Assembly (NCBI RefSeq): GCF_902706185.1
Contig: NZ_CACSJM010000016.1
Coordinates: 1 to 57,467 of the forward strand
From: Roseomonas sp. 18066
Lineage (GTDB): Bacteria; Pseudomonadota; Alphaproteobacteria; Acetobacterales; Acetobacteraceae
Direction of reading: 5' to 3'
DNA: 57,467 nt
Shown: positions 27,220-36,337 of the stretch, one piece after another
How the letters are laid out: each line of letters opens with the position of its first letter
How positions within the stretch are numbered: the stretch's first letter is position 1
Made by a program: the position numbers and the translations under genes
The notes under the pieces: model-generated
What the model saw: only the letters and a program-made list of their open reading frames with translations
Told to the model about the DNA's origin: nothing
Databases searched by the model: none

Positions 27220-29586
27220 TTGGCCTCCATCAACCGGCCCCGGATCCGACCTTTGCACGCTACCCGCGCCATCCTGCTCGCCGCCACCTGCCTCGTGCCC
27301 GTCCTGCTGCCGCCCGACGCGGCGGCGCAGACGCGCAACCCGCCGCGGCGCGGGGCCCCCGCCGCCACGGCGCCCGCGACCGGGATGGTCCGGGCGATCG
27401 ATGTGCAGGGCAACCAGCGCATCGAGGCGGACACCATCCGCTCCTACATGCTGCTGCAGCCGGGCGATGCCTTCGACACCGACCGGCAGGACCGCAGCCT
27501 GCGCACCCTGTTCGCCACCGGCCTGTTCCGCGACGTGCAGGTCACGCGCCAGGGCGACCGGCTGGTGGTCAAGGTGCAGGAGAACCCGATCGTCAACCGG
27601 GTCGCCTTCGAGGGCAACAGCAAGCTGTCCGACGACACGCTGCGGCCGGAGCTGACGCTGCGCCCGCGCGCCGTCTTCACGCCGGCGACGGCGCAGGCCG
27701 ACCGGCAGAAGCTGCTGGAGCTCTATGCCCGCCGCGGCCGCTTCGCCGCCCGCGTCGAGCCGAAGGTCATCGAGCTCGACCAGAACCGCGTCGACCTGGT
27801 CTTCGAGATCACCGAGGGCGATGCCGCGCTGGTCAGCCGCATCAACTTCGTCGGCAACGAGGCCTTCTCGGACAGCCGGCTGAAGGAGATCGTCTCCACG
27901 CGCGAGGCCGCCTGGTACCGCCCCTTCAGCTCCTCCGACACCTATGAGCCGGAGCGGCTGAACTTCGACCGCGAGCTGCTGCGCCGCTACTATCAGCGCC
28001 AGGGCTATGCCGATGTCGAGGTCACCGGCTCCACCGCCGAGCTGTCGCCCGACCGCAGCGGCTTCTTCGTCACCTACACGGTGAAGGAAGGCGCGCGCTA
28101 CCGGCTGGGCAAGGTCGAGATCACCTCCGGCCTGCGCAACGTCACCGCCGAGCGGCTGCAGCGCGTCATGACCATCCAGCCGGGCGACGTCTATGACGGC
28201 GACGCCATCGAGCGGATGGAGCAGACGCTGATCGACGAGGGCAACCTCGCCGGCGCGCCCTTCGTCGATGTCGAGCCGAAGATCACGCGCAACCGCGACA
28301 CCAACACCATCGACCTGGTCTTCGCGGCGACCGAGGGCACCCGGGTCTATGTCGATCGCATCGACATCACCGGCAACACCCGCACCCAGGACCGCGTCAT
28401 CCGCCGCGAGATGCGGCTGGCCGAGGGCGACGCCTTCAACGCCGCGGCCGTGCGCCGCTCGCGCCAGCGCATTCGCGACCTCGGCTATTTCAACGACGTG
28501 CAGATCAACCAGGTGCCGGGCCCGACGCCGGACCGCACGACGCTGAACACCAATGTCTCCGAGCGCGCCACCGGCGAGATCTCGATCGGCGGCGGCTATT
28601 CGACCGATGCCGGCGCGCTCGCCGATCTCGGCCTGCGCGAGCGCAACATCCTCGGCACCGGCATCGACGCGCGCGCCAACACCACGATCGCGCAGCGCCG
28701 CAGCCAGGTCGACCTGTCGGTCACCGACCCGTCCTTCCTCGACCGCAACCTGTCGGTCGGCGCCGACGCCTTCTACGTGGTCCGCGACCTGACCGACTAT
28801 TCGGGCTACGAGGAGCGCCGCGTCGGCTTCAGCCTGCGCGCCGGCTACGAGTTCAACGAGCGGCTGCGGCAGAGCTGGGCCTATACCCTGTCCCGCCGCA
28901 ACGTCTTCAACGTGAACCAGGACGCCTCGCGCTACATCCGCGAGCAGCAGGGCGTCACGGTGCTGTCGCAGATCGGCCAGACGCTGACCTACGACACCCG
29001 CGATTCGCGCCTCGACCCGCATGAAGGCTATGTGCTGCGCCTGGGCACCGACGTCGCGGGCCTCGGCGGCGATGTCTCCTATATCCGCACCCGCCTCGAC
29101 GGCAGCTATTTCGTGCCCTTCGAGCGGCTGTTGGGCGATCCGGACTACGTGCTGGCGCTCTCGGCCGGCGTCGCCCACATGTTCAACTACGGCGGCAAGC
29201 AGGAGCGCATCATCGATCGCTTCTTCCTCGGCGGCGAGAACCTGCGCGGCTTCGCGGTGGCCGGCGTCGGCCCGCGCGACACCTCGACGGACGACGCGCT
29301 GGGCGGCCGCACCATGTGGACGCAGAGCACCGAGATGCGCTTCCCGCTGCCGGTGCCCTCCGAGCTCGGCCTGCTCGGCCGCGCCTTCGTCGATGTCGGC
29401 TCGCTCAGCGGCGGCACCTCGGGGCCCAATATCGCCGATGACTCCGCGCCCCGCGTCGGCGCCGGCGTCGGCATCTCCTGGCGCAGCCCCTTCGGCCTGA
29501 TCAACGTCGATCTGGCGCAGGCCGTGGTGAAGAAGTCCTACGACGAGACGCAGGTCTTCCGCTTCGGCTTCGGCACGCGCTTCTGA
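27220..29586 (+). CDS. bamA: Outer membrane protein assembly factor BamA
   Basis: Core of the BAM complex, which folds beta-barrel proteins into the outer membrane. 788 residues from TTG 27220 (GGCGGA 8 nt upstream); TTG 27253 is an alternative that also keeps the signal peptide. Signal peptide with cleavage after the PPDAAA-type Ala motif, then five POTRA domains (VRAIDVQGNQRIEADTIRSY begins POTRA1, VYVDRIDITGNTRTQDRVI begins POTRA5), then a 16-strand barrel with the FFLGGENLRGF (VRGF-type) loop and a C-terminal FRFGFGTRF ending in Phe, the BAM recognition signature. Followed by skp 23 nt later, the conserved order. Confidence 0.95.
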   Translation: MASINRPRIRPLHATRAILLAATCLVPVLLPPDAAAQTRNPPRRGAPAATAPATGMVRAIDVQGNQRIEADTIRSYMLLQPGDAFDTDRQDRSLRTLFATGLFRDVQVTRQGDRLVVKVQENPIVNRVAFEGNSKLSDDTLRPELTLRPRAVFTPATAQADRQKLLELYARRGRFAARVEPKVIELDQNRVDLVFEITEGDAALVSRINFVGNEAFSDSRLKEIVSTREAAWYRPFSSSDTYEPERLNFDRELLRRYYQRQGYADVEVTGSTAELSPDRSGFFVTYTVKEGARYRLGKVEITSGLRNVTAERLQRVMTIQPGDVYDGDAIERMEQTLIDEGNLAGAPFVDVEPKITRNRDTNTIDLVFAATEGTRVYVDRIDITGNTRTQDRVIRREMRLAEGDAFNAAAVRRSRQRIRDLGYFNDVQINQVPGPTPDRTTLNTNVSERATGEISIGGGYSTDAGALADLGLRERNILGTGIDARANTTIAQRRSQVDLSVTDPSFLDRNLSVGADAFYVVRDLTDYSGYEERRVGFSLRAGYEFNERLRQSWAYTLSRRNVFNVNQDASRYIREQQGVTVLSQIGQTLTYDTRDSRLDPHEGYVLRLGTDVAGLGGDVSYIRTRLDGSYFVPFERLLGDPDYVLALSAGVAHMFNYGGKQERIIDRFFLGGENLRGFAVAGVGPRDTSTDDALGGRTMWTQSTEMRFPLPVPSELGLLGRAFVDVGSLSGGTSGPNIADDSAPRVGAGVGISWRSPFGLINVDLAQAVVKKSYDETQVFRFGFGTRF

Positions 29587-29609
29587 GCCTATCCTACGGA
29601 GTTTCGAGC

Positions 29610-30383
29610 ATGGCGCGTCGCGCACCTGCTGCGCTTGCAGCGATCCTGATGTCGTCCACCCTGTTGGCGGGCGGCCAGGCGCTGGCGCAGCAGCAACAGC
29701 AGTGGTTCGTTCCCAACCAGCAGCAGCAGTCGGCCCCGCCGCAGCAGCGGCCCGCCCAGGCGCCGCGCCAGCAGCAGCCGGCGCAGCGGCCGGTGCAGGC
29801 CAATCCGTCGCCGCTGCCGCCCGGCGAGCCGCCGCCGGCGGCCGTCATCGGCATCGTCGACGTGCCCGAGGTGCAGCGCAACTCGACCGCCTTCAACGCG
29901 GTGCGGGAAGAGATCGAGAAGCGCCGGCAGAAGCTGAACGATGACCTGCAGCGCGAGCAGGGCCGCTGGCGCGAGGAGCAGCAGCAGCTGGCCAACCAGC
30001 GCGCCACCCTCTCGCCCGAGGAGCTGCGCACCAAGGAGCGTGACCTGCAGGAGCGGGTGACCGACGCGCAGCGCATCTTCCGCGACCGCAGCCGCAACAT
30101 CGAGCAGGCGGCGCAGCAGAGCCTGCAGGAGATCGAGCGGGCGCTGGCCCTGGTGATCCGCCAGGTCTCGGCCAGCCGCAAGGTCAACCTGGTGCTGCCG
30201 CGCCCGGTGGTCATCTTCAACGAGCCGGCCTTCGACCTGACCGAAGAGGTCTCGACCCAGCTCAACAAGGTGCTGAAGGCCGTGGCCGTGGCGCCCGAGG
30301 AAGCGACGCCTGCGGCCGCCCCCGCGGCGGCGCGTCCGGCCGGTGGCGCCCAGGGCCAGGGTCAGGCGCCGCGGCGGAACTGA
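29610..30383 (+). CDS. skp: OmpH/Skp family periplasmic chaperone
   Basis: Skp trimers hold unfolded outer-membrane proteins in the periplasm for BamA, encoded just upstream. 257 residues, longer than E. coli Skp (161). Signal peptide 1-26 (cleavage after QALA), then a Gln/Pro-rich stretch (27-75), then the conserved [20 protein letters not shown] strand and a long charged helical region (about 95-185) that would form the tentacles, ending in strands ([11 protein letters not shown]). An Ala/Gly/Gln tail closes it. The identity rests on position and the OmpH pattern; the linker is poorly conserved in general. Confidence 0.85.
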   Translation: MARRAPAALAAILMSSTLLAGGQALAQQQQQWFVPNQQQQSAPPQQRPAQAPRQQQPAQRPVQANPSPLPPGEPPPAAVIGIVDVPEVQRNSTAFNAVREEIEKRRQKLNDDLQREQGRWREEQQQLANQRATLSPEELRTKERDLQERVTDAQRIFRDRSRNIEQAAQQSLQEIERALALVIRQVSASRKVNLVLPRPVVIFNEPAFDLTEEVSTQLNKVLKAVAVAPEEATPAAAPAAARPAGGAQGQGQAPRRN

Positions 30384-30388
30384 CCGCC

Positions 30389-31435
30389 ATGGCGGATCCG
30401 CGCTTCCACCTGTCCTCGGGCCCGCAGCCGCTGGCGGCGATCGCCGCCGCCGCCGGCGCGCGCATCGAGGAGGGGGTGGCGGCGCGGTCCTTCCGCGGCG
30501 TGGCCCCGCTGGCCGAGGCCGGCCCGGAAGACATCGCCTTCCTCGACGGCCGCAAGCATCTGGACGCGCTGCGCGCCAGCGCCGCCGGCGCCGTGCTGCT
30601 GACAGCGGAGTTGGCAGCCTCCGTGCCGCCGGGTTGCGCGGCGCTGGTGGTGGCCTCGCCGCAGCTGGCCTTCGCCCGCGTCGCGGCGCTGTTCCATCCC
30701 GGCCCCGCGCTGCGCCCCGGCATCCACCCGACCGCCAGCATCGGCGCCGATGTCGTGCTGGGCGAGGGCTGCGAGATCGGGCCCCATGCCGTGATCGGCG
30801 ACGGCGCCGAGCTCGGCGCCCGCTGCCTGGTCGGGCCGCATGCGCTGGTCGGGCCCGGCGTGGTCTTCGGCGACGATGCCCGCATCCATGCCCATGCCAG
30901 CGTCATCTGCTGCCTGGCCGGGCACCGCGTCACCCTCCATCACGGCGCCCGCATCGGCCAGGAAGGCTTCGGCTTCGCGCCGACGCCGGAGGGGCGCTTC
31001 GTCACCATTCCGCAACTCGGCCGGGTCATCCTGGGCGACGAGGTGGAGGTGGGGGCCAATTCCTGCGTCGATCGCGGCGCGCTGGGCGACACCGTGCTCG
31101 GCCCGGGCACGCGGCTCGACAACCTCGTGCAGATCGGCCACAACGTGGTCACCGGGCGGGGCTGCGTGATCGTGGCCCAGGTGGGGATCTCCGGCTCCAC
31201 CCGGCTTGGCGATTACGTGACCATCGCCGGGCAGGCCGGGCTGACCGGGCATCTGAGCATCGGCAGCAAGGCGCGCATCGGCGCCCAGGCCGGCGTGCAG
31301 GGCGATGTGGCCCCGGGCCAGGACGTCACGGGTTCCCCTGCCATGCCGGTGAAGGACGCGCTGCGCGCCGCGCTGTATCTGCGCAAGCTCGGCGCCCGCA
31401 AGCCGGCGGCCGCCAAGCCACCCGGCGAGGACTGA
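30389..31435 (+). CDS. lpxD: UDP-3-O-acylglucosamine N-acyltransferase
   Basis: Third step of lipid A synthesis, adding a hydroxyacyl chain to the 2-amino group. 348 residues. The N-terminal uridine-binding domain (about 1-100, [20 protein letters not shown] and LDGRKH) is followed by a left-handed beta-helix of hexapeptide repeats (from [19 protein letters not shown]), with the catalytic-His region NLVQIGHNV and the [20 protein letters not shown] end. Six nt after skp. Confidence 0.95.
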   Translation: MADPRFHLSSGPQPLAAIAAAAGARIEEGVAARSFRGVAPLAEAGPEDIAFLDGRKHLDALRASAAGAVLLTAELAASVPPGCAALVVASPQLAFARVAALFHPGPALRPGIHPTASIGADVVLGEGCEIGPHAVIGDGAELGARCLVGPHALVGPGVVFGDDARIHAHASVICCLAGHRVTLHHGARIGQEGFGFAPTPEGRFVTIPQLGRVILGDEVEVGANSCVDRGALGDTVLGPGTRLDNLVQIGHNVVTGRGCVIVAQVGISGSTRLGDYVTIAGQAGLTGHLSIGSKARIGAQAGVQGDVAPGQDVTGSPAMPVKDALRAALYLRKLGARKPAAAKPPGED

Positions 31436-31533
31436 GGCTGCAGGCGCGGACCCGGCCAGGGCCCGGCGCCTGGAGAGAACTGCGGAACAGAGCGCGGCGC
31501 CGACCGGGCGCCCAGGACAGACGGACTGACGGC

Positions 31534-32022
31534 ATGGACCAGCAAGAGCAGCCTTCCACCGAGGCGGCGCCCAAGCAGATTCTGGAAAGCATCGACATCG
31601 CCCGCATCATGCGCGCGATCCCGCACCGCTATCCGATGCTGCTGGTCGACCGCATGGTCGACATCGTGCTGGGCGAGAGCGCCATCGGCATCAAGAACGT
31701 CACCGTCAACGAGAACTTCTTCCAGGGCCATTTCCCGGCGCATCCGGTGATGCCGGGCGTGCTGATCATCGAGGCGATGGCGCAGACCGCGGCCGTGCTG
31801 GTGGTCGAGACCCTGGGCCCCAGCGCGCATGGCAAGATCGTCTATTTCATGAGCATCGAGAACGCCAAGTTCCGCCGTCCGGTGGTGCCGGGCGACCAGC
31901 TCAAGATTCACATCAACAAGGACCGTCAGCGCGGCAATGTCTGGAAGTTCAACGCGGTGGCCCGGGTCGACGGGGTCGCGGTGGCCGAGGCCAGCTACGC
32001 CGCGATGATCATGGACCGCTGA
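31534..32022 (+). CDS. fabZ: 3-hydroxyacyl-ACP dehydratase FabZ
   Basis: Hotdog-fold dehydratase of fatty acid elongation, competing with LpxA/LpxD for hydroxyacyl-ACP. 162 residues. [13 protein letters not shown] near residue 30, catalytic H66 in [15 protein letters not shown] and E80 in [13 protein letters not shown] 31534 is chosen; the N-terminal 15 residues are polar and variable. The 98-nt gap from lpxD contains a GGCGCC-GACCG-GGCGCC inverted repeat. lpxA starts 4 nt after the stop. Confidence 0.96.
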   Translation: MDQQEQPSTEAAPKQILESIDIARIMRAIPHRYPMLLVDRMVDIVLGESAIGIKNVTVNENFFQGHFPAHPVMPGVLIIEAMAQTAAVLVVETLGPSAHGKIVYFMSIENAKFRRPVVPGDQLKIHINKDRQRGNVWKFNAVARVDGVAVAEASYAAMIMDR

Positions 32023-32026
32023 GCGG

Positions 32027-32905
32027 ATGCTCGAACGCGTGACCGAGACAGAACAGCCCGAAGCCACCCGCCAGATCGATCCCGGCGCCCAGATCCACCC
32101 GACCGCCATCGTGGCGCCGGGCGCCAGCATCGGCGCGGGCTGCCGCATCGGCCCCTATTGCATGATCGGCCCCGACGTCGTGCTGGGGCGCGACGTGGTG
32201 CTGGTCAGCCATGTGGTGATCGACGGCCATGCCAGCATCGGCGACGCCGTGCAGGTCAGCCCCTTCGCCACCATCGGCATGGCGCCGCAGGACCTGAAGT
32301 ACAAAGGCGAGCCGACCCGCGTGGTCGTCGGCCCCCGCACCCAGATCCGCGAGCATGCCACCATCCACCGCGGCAGCGTCGGCGGCCATGGCGTGACCAC
32401 GGTCGGGCCTGACTGCCTGATCATGTGCACCGCCCATGTCGGGCATGACTGCACCCTCGATCACCATGTGATCCTGGCCAACAACGTCATGCTCGGCGGC
32501 CATGTCCATGTCGGCGACACCGTCTTCGTCGGCGGCGGCGCCGCCATCCACCAGTTCGTCCGCATCGGGCGCCAGGTGGTGGTGGGCGGCATGTCCGGCG
32601 TGGAAGCCGATATCATCCCCTTCGGCGCCGTCATGGGCAACCGCGCCCGGCTGACCGGGCTGAACCTGATCGGGCTGAAGCGCCGCGGCTTCCCGCGGCC
32701 GCAGATCAACATCCTGCGCGCCGCCTTCCGCAGCCTGTTCCGCCATGCCGGCCAGCTGCAGGACCGCATCCAGGTGGTCGAGGCCGATCACGGCCAGGAC
32801 CCGGTGGTGCAGGAAATCCTGACCTTCATGCGTGCCGACAGCCATCGCGGCCTGTGCCGCGCCCGCCGCGTCGCGGTCGAGGATGACGACGCGACCGAGT
32901 CCTGA
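32027..32905 (+). CDS. lpxA: UDP-N-acetylglucosamine O-acyltransferase
   Basis: First committed step of lipid A synthesis. 292 residues, slightly longer than usual (about 262). Beta-helix hexapeptides start at IHPTAIVAPGASIGAGCRIG; the catalytic-His block is MCTAHVGHDCTLDHHVIL; the C-terminal helical domain includes NLIGLKRRGFP. ATG 32027 has GAGCGG just upstream; GTG 32039 is an alternative. Strong operon spacing (4 nt on both sides). Confidence 0.95.
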   Translation: MLERVTETEQPEATRQIDPGAQIHPTAIVAPGASIGAGCRIGPYCMIGPDVVLGRDVVLVSHVVIDGHASIGDAVQVSPFATIGMAPQDLKYKGEPTRVVVGPRTQIREHATIHRGSVGGHGVTTVGPDCLIMCTAHVGHDCTLDHHVILANNVMLGGHVHVGDTVFVGGGAAIHQFVRIGRQVVVGGMSGVEADIIPFGAVMGNRARLTGLNLIGLKRRGFPRPQINILRAAFRSLFRHAGQLQDRIQVVEADHGQDPVVQEILTFMRADSHRGLCRARRVAVEDDDATES

Positions 32906-32909
32906 CGCC

Positions 32910-33770
32910 ATGACGGAGCTCGCCGGCGCGCCGCTCGGCATGATCGTCGGCGGCGGGCTGATGCCGCAGCGCGCGGCCGCCGCCGCCGCCGCCGCCGGGC
33001 GCCGCCCGCATGTCGTGGTGCTGGAAGGCTTCGGCAATCCGGCCGACTATGCCGCCTATCCGCAGATCACCTGCCGGCTGGGCGCCGGCGGGCGGATGCT
33101 GGAATGGCTGCGCGCCGCCGGCTGCCGCGAGCTGGTGCTGGCCGGCCAGGTCCGGCGCCCGAGCTTCCTGGCATTACGCCCCGATGCGGGGGCCGCGAAG
33201 CTCTTGCCGCGCATCGGCATGAAGGCTTTCGGCGGCGACGACTCTCTCCTGACCGCGGTGATCCGCGTGCTCCGGGAAGAGGGCTTCGAGCCGCTGCCGG
33301 CCCAGGCGCTGCTGGCCGAGCTGCTGCAGCCCAGCGCCGGCCAGCTCGGCCGCCATGCCCCCGACAGCCAGGCCGTGCGCGACATCGCCCGCGGCATCGC
33401 CGTGGTCCGCGCGCTGGGCGCCGTCGATGTCGGCCAGGGGGCGGTGGTGCAGCAGGGGCTGGTCCTCGCCGTCGAGGCGATCGAGGGCACCGACGCCATG
33501 CTGTCGCGCTGCGGCCCGCTGCACCGCGAGGGGCCGGGCGGCGTGCTGGTGAAGATCCTGAAGCCCGGCCAGGACCGCCGCGTCGACCTGCCGACCATCG
33601 GCCCGGCGACCGTCGCGGGGGCCGCCGCCGCCGGGCTGCGCGGCCTGGCCATCGAGGCCAATGGCACCATCATCGTCGACCGCGCCGAGACCATCGCCGC
33701 CGCCGATGCGGCGGGGCTGTTCCTGCTGGCCATCGACGTGCAGGCTCCGGCCTGGAACGAACCCCTCTAA
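32910..33770 (+). CDS. lpxI: UDP-2,3-diacylglucosamine pyrophosphatase LpxI
   Basis: Cleaves UDP-2,3-diacylglucosamine to lipid X and UMP; LpxI replaces LpxH in alphaproteobacteria. 286 residues. The N-terminal domain starts [18 protein letters not shown], and the DUF1009-type C-terminal domain contains [13 protein letters not shown] (with the catalytic-Asp region), [22 protein letters not shown] and an ANGTIIVDR end. ATG 32910, 4 nt after lpxA, is chosen over the longer frame start inside lpxA. Confidence 0.92.
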   Translation: MTELAGAPLGMIVGGGLMPQRAAAAAAAAGRRPHVVVLEGFGNPADYAAYPQITCRLGAGGRMLEWLRAAGCRELVLAGQVRRPSFLALRPDAGAAKLLPRIGMKAFGGDDSLLTAVIRVLREEGFEPLPAQALLAELLQPSAGQLGRHAPDSQAVRDIARGIAVVRALGAVDVGQGAVVQQGLVLAVEAIEGTDAMLSRCGPLHREGPGGVLVKILKPGQDRRVDLPTIGPATVAGAAAAGLRGLAIEANGTIIVDRAETIAAADAAGLFLLAIDVQAPAWNEPL

Positions 33771-33781
33771 GGAGCCCCCCC

Positions 33782-34195
33782 ATGAGCAGCTTCCTGCACA
33801 CCATGCTGCGCGTCGGCGACCTCGAGCGCAGCGTCAGCTTCTACACCGGCCTGCTCGGCATGAAGGAGCTGCGCCGCAACGACGTGCCCGACGGCAAGTA
33901 CACGCTGGTCTTCGTCGGCTACGCCCCCGAGAGCACCGGCGCCGGCGTGATCGAGCTGACCTACAACTACGGCGTCGAGAAGTATGAGCTCGGCACCGCC
34001 TTCGGCCATCTGGCGATCGGCGTGCCCGATATCTACGCCACCTGCGACGCGCTGCGCGCCGCCGGGGCGAAGATCACCCGCGAGCCGGGGCCGGTGAAGT
34101 TCGGCACCACGGTCATCGCCTTCGTCGAGGACCCGGACGGCTACAAGATCGAGCTGATCGAGCGGAAATCGGCCGAGGCCGGCACCAAGGGCTAA
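33782..34195 (+). CDS. gloA: Lactoylglutathione lyase (glyoxalase I)
   Basis: Isomerises the methylglyoxal-glutathione hemithioacetal to S-lactoylglutathione. 137 residues, the size of the short Ni/Co-type bacterial enzymes. All four metal ligands are present: H6 (HTMLRV), E58 (VIELTYN), H76 (FGHLAIG) and E124 (YKIELIE). Strong ribosome-binding site AAGGAG. It lies 11 nt after lpxI, where lpxB is the usual neighbour in related genomes, so it ends the envelope operon. gshB in the same window makes its glutathione cofactor. Confidence 0.95.
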   Translation: MSSFLHTMLRVGDLERSVSFYTGLLGMKELRRNDVPDGKYTLVFVGYAPESTGAGVIELTYNYGVEKYELGTAFGHLAIGVPDIYATCDALRAAGAKITREPGPVKFGTTVIAFVEDPDGYKIELIERKSAEAGTKG

Positions 34196-34218
34196 GTCGC
34201 GACCAGCGACGCGGCGAA

Positions 34219-34247
34219 GGCGCGGCCCCCCGGGGCCGCGCCTTTTT
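34219..34247 (+). terminator. Intrinsic terminator after gloA
   Basis: GGCGCGGCC (34219-34227) and GGCCGCGCC (34234-34242) form a perfect 9-bp GC stem, loop CCCCGG, followed by T5. It sits between convergent gloA and the hydrolase gene, and ends the long rpsB/pyrH-gloA gene block. Confidence 0.92.
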
Positions 34248-34250
34248 CGT

Positions 34251-35096
34251 TCAGTCCTCGGCCTGCGGCGGGCGGGCCAGCGATTCCTCGATCAGCACCC
34301 GCGCCGTGTGGCACAGCAGCCCGTCCGGCGCGCGCAGCGATTCCAGCACGCCCTCCACCTCCAGCCCGGGCAGCGGCAGCAGCGGGCCGCCGCCGCCATC
34401 CATCGCCCGATGCGCGTGGAAGCCGCGGCTCTGCCGCTGCAGCTCGGCCGCATCCGCCTCGCCATAGGCCAGGGCGAAAGGCTTGCGCACCACCGGCAGG
34501 CGCTGCGGCGACAGCACCTCGGTCTCCAGCGGGTTCAGCGCCAGCCGCTCCTCGAGCCCCGCCAGGTCGTAGCGGCCGCAGAGGCCGAGGCCGGCGGTGA
34601 CCCGCGGATGGTCCAGCAGCATCGCCGCCAGATGGGCGCCGGACCCCCAGCCGCAGAGCAGCACGGGGCCCGCCACGCCATGCAGCGGCGCCTGCGCCGC
34701 CAGCCAGTCCAGCGCGCGGTGCATCTGGCGGACGATGCGGGTCAGGCTGGCCTCGGGGGCGGCGCTGTGGCCGGGCAGGGCGGCCGCCCAGCCGTGGGCC
34801 AGCAGCCCCTGCGCCACGGCGCCGGCCTGCAGCCGGCTGCCCTGCCAGTCGTCGCCCGGCAGCAGCACCAGCACCGGCGCATCCGGCCGCAGCGCCGGGT
34901 ACAGGTCCCAGCGGCATTCGGCGGTGGCCGTGTAGGGCAGGTCCAGCTTGCCCGGCCGCGCGGCGCGGAGTGCGGCGGAATCGGCCTGGCGCTGCGCCGC
35001 CAGCTCGGCCGGCGGCGGCAGCGCGCTGGCGGGGCGGACGGCGCTGCGCTGGCCGCGTGGCGGCAGCGGCGGCACCGCGATCATCGGCGGCCGCAT
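34251..35096 (-). CDS. Alpha/beta hydrolase
   Basis: 281 residues from ATG 35096; ATG 35084 is an equally good start and no clear ribosome-binding site decides. An oxyanion-type segment VLVLLPGDDWQGS precedes the nucleophile elbow GWGSGAH (GxSxG type), then LCGRYDLAGLEERL and a late FHAHRAM segment that could supply the catalytic His. The layout resembles arylformamidase/carboxylesterase-like enzymes, but the substrate is not evident. The frame runs open far upstream into minC antisense; that part is rejected. Confidence 0.75.
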   Translation of the reverse strand: MRPPMIAVPPLPPRGQRSAVRPASALPPPAELAAQRQADSAALRAARPGKLDLPYTATAECRWDLYPALRPDAPVLVLLPGDDWQGSRLQAGAVAQGLLAHGWAAALPGHSAAPEASLTRIVRQMHRALDWLAAQAPLHGVAGPVLLCGWGSGAHLAAMLLDHPRVTAGLGLCGRYDLAGLEERLALNPLETEVLSPQRLPVVRKPFALAYGEADAAELQRQSRGFHAHRAMDGGGGPLLPLPGLEVEGVLESLRAPDGLLCHTARVLIEESLARPPQAED

Positions 35097-35538
35097 CCCG
35101 GGGCGACGCGAAGAATCGCATCCCCCCCGGGATAATGCCGCCAGGCACCCCTGTGCTGGCGCAGCCGACGGCGCTGGCGCAGGCAAGGGCGCGGATGCGG
35201 CATGGCGAAGGACTCCCCTGGATGACAGCTGGGGCATTGCAACCTTCGTGCCGCGGGCCGGCTGTGGCCGATCGCCCACGCCCGGCGGCAAAAATCGCGG
35301 CTTTACCGGGCAATCTGGCAGGGCATTGCACGGGCCGGCCTTCGCCTTGCCGTCCAGCGCCTGTATAGATGAAGAATTCCTGGCAATCCGGGAGGCCTTC
35401 GGTGGCAGAATGCCCAACCGACAGGCGCCCTGCCGGCCGGATGCCCAATAACCCGACCCGAGGTCGGCCTCTCGTTTCACGCCGACCGAAACCCCGTTCC
35501 AGCAAACGAAGACCCAGCCAGGACCGTCACCAGACCCG
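35097..35538. other. 442-nt divergent intergenic region upstream of minC
   Basis: No convincing gene. It contains a direct repeat GCTGGCGCAG (35155-35164 and 35173-35182), a short CCGACC/GGTCGG hairpin about 80 nt before minC, and a -10-like TGTATAGAT (35362-35370) preceded at 17 bp by only a weak TTCGCC. The minCDE promoter probably lies here on the + strand and that of the hydrolase on the - strand, but neither can be fixed from sequence alone. Confidence 0.5.
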
Positions 35539-36288
35539 ATGTCAGCGCCCGCCCTCAATCCCCGCCTTGAGCCATTCCGGCTGCGGGGCGCGAATTTCAA
35601 CCTGCTGGTGCTCCGGCTGCTGGACCCGCGCGCGGCGGTGATCGTGCCCGCGATCGCCGACCAGTTCCGCCGCGCCCCCGGCTTCCTCCGCTTCGCGCCG
35701 CTGGTGATCGGGCTGGACGACCTGAACGTCGCGCCGCACGAGGTCGACTTCGTCACCCTGGTCAACGAGCTGCGCGCCATCGAGATCATGCCGATCGGCA
35801 CGGTGGGCGGCTCGCCCGAGCTGCGCGCCGCGGCCCAGGGCGCCGGGCTGCCGCCGGTGCGCGCCGCCGGGGGCAAGGACGAGGCGGTGGAGATGGCGCC
35901 GCCCGCCCCCCAGCCCGCCGCCGCGGCCGCCGAGCCGCCGCTGGCCCCGGGCTCGACCCGGCCGACCATGGTGATCGACCATGCGGTGCGCGCCGGGCAG
36001 CGGATCTGGGCGCAGGGCGCCGACCTGATCATCAACGGCACGGTCAATCCCGGGGCCGAGGTGATTGCGGATGGCAACCTGCACGTCTATGGCGCCTTGC
36101 GGGGCCGCGCCATCGCCGGCGGCGCCGACAACATGGAGGCGCGCGTCTTCGCGCTGAACTTCGATCCGGAGCTGGTCTCGATCGCGGGCTATTACGCGGT
36201 GCGGGAAGGGCTGTCGGATGCCCCGATCGGCAAGCCCGTGCAGGTGCGGCTGATCGGCGAGAACATGCGATTCGACCGGTTGGGCTGA
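35539..36288 (+). CDS. minC: Septum site-determining protein MinC
   Basis: Inhibits FtsZ assembly away from midcell; positioned by MinD. 249 residues. N-terminal FtsZ-inhibiting domain (about 8-95, FRLRGANFNLLVLRLLD...FAPLVIGLDDL), an Ala/Pro-rich linker (about 120-140) and a C-terminal beta-helix with INGTVNPGAEVIADGNLHVYG and GRAIAGG, which binds MinD. The ribosome-binding site is weak. First gene of minCDE. Confidence 0.95.
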   Translation: MSAPALNPRLEPFRLRGANFNLLVLRLLDPRAAVIVPAIADQFRRAPGFLRFAPLVIGLDDLNVAPHEVDFVTLVNELRAIEIMPIGTVGGSPELRAAAQGAGLPPVRAAGGKDEAVEMAPPAPQPAAAAAEPPLAPGSTRPTMVIDHAVRAGQRIWAQGADLIINGTVNPGAEVIADGNLHVYGALRGRAIAGGADNMEARVFALNFDPELVSIAGYYAVREGLSDAPIGKPVQVRLIGENMRFDRLG

Positions 36289-36337
36289 GCCCCAACGACG
36301 ACTGGCTCAGTTTGTTCCGGAACAGAAGGAGAGATTC

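Noticed and set aside
27166..29625. 819-codon open frame on the - strand
   Set aside because: Antisense shadow of bamA with low-complexity Ala/Asp/Val composition.
35097..36077. Long upstream extension of the alpha/beta hydrolase frame
   Set aside because: Antisense to minC and lacking family features; the fold starts after 35096.
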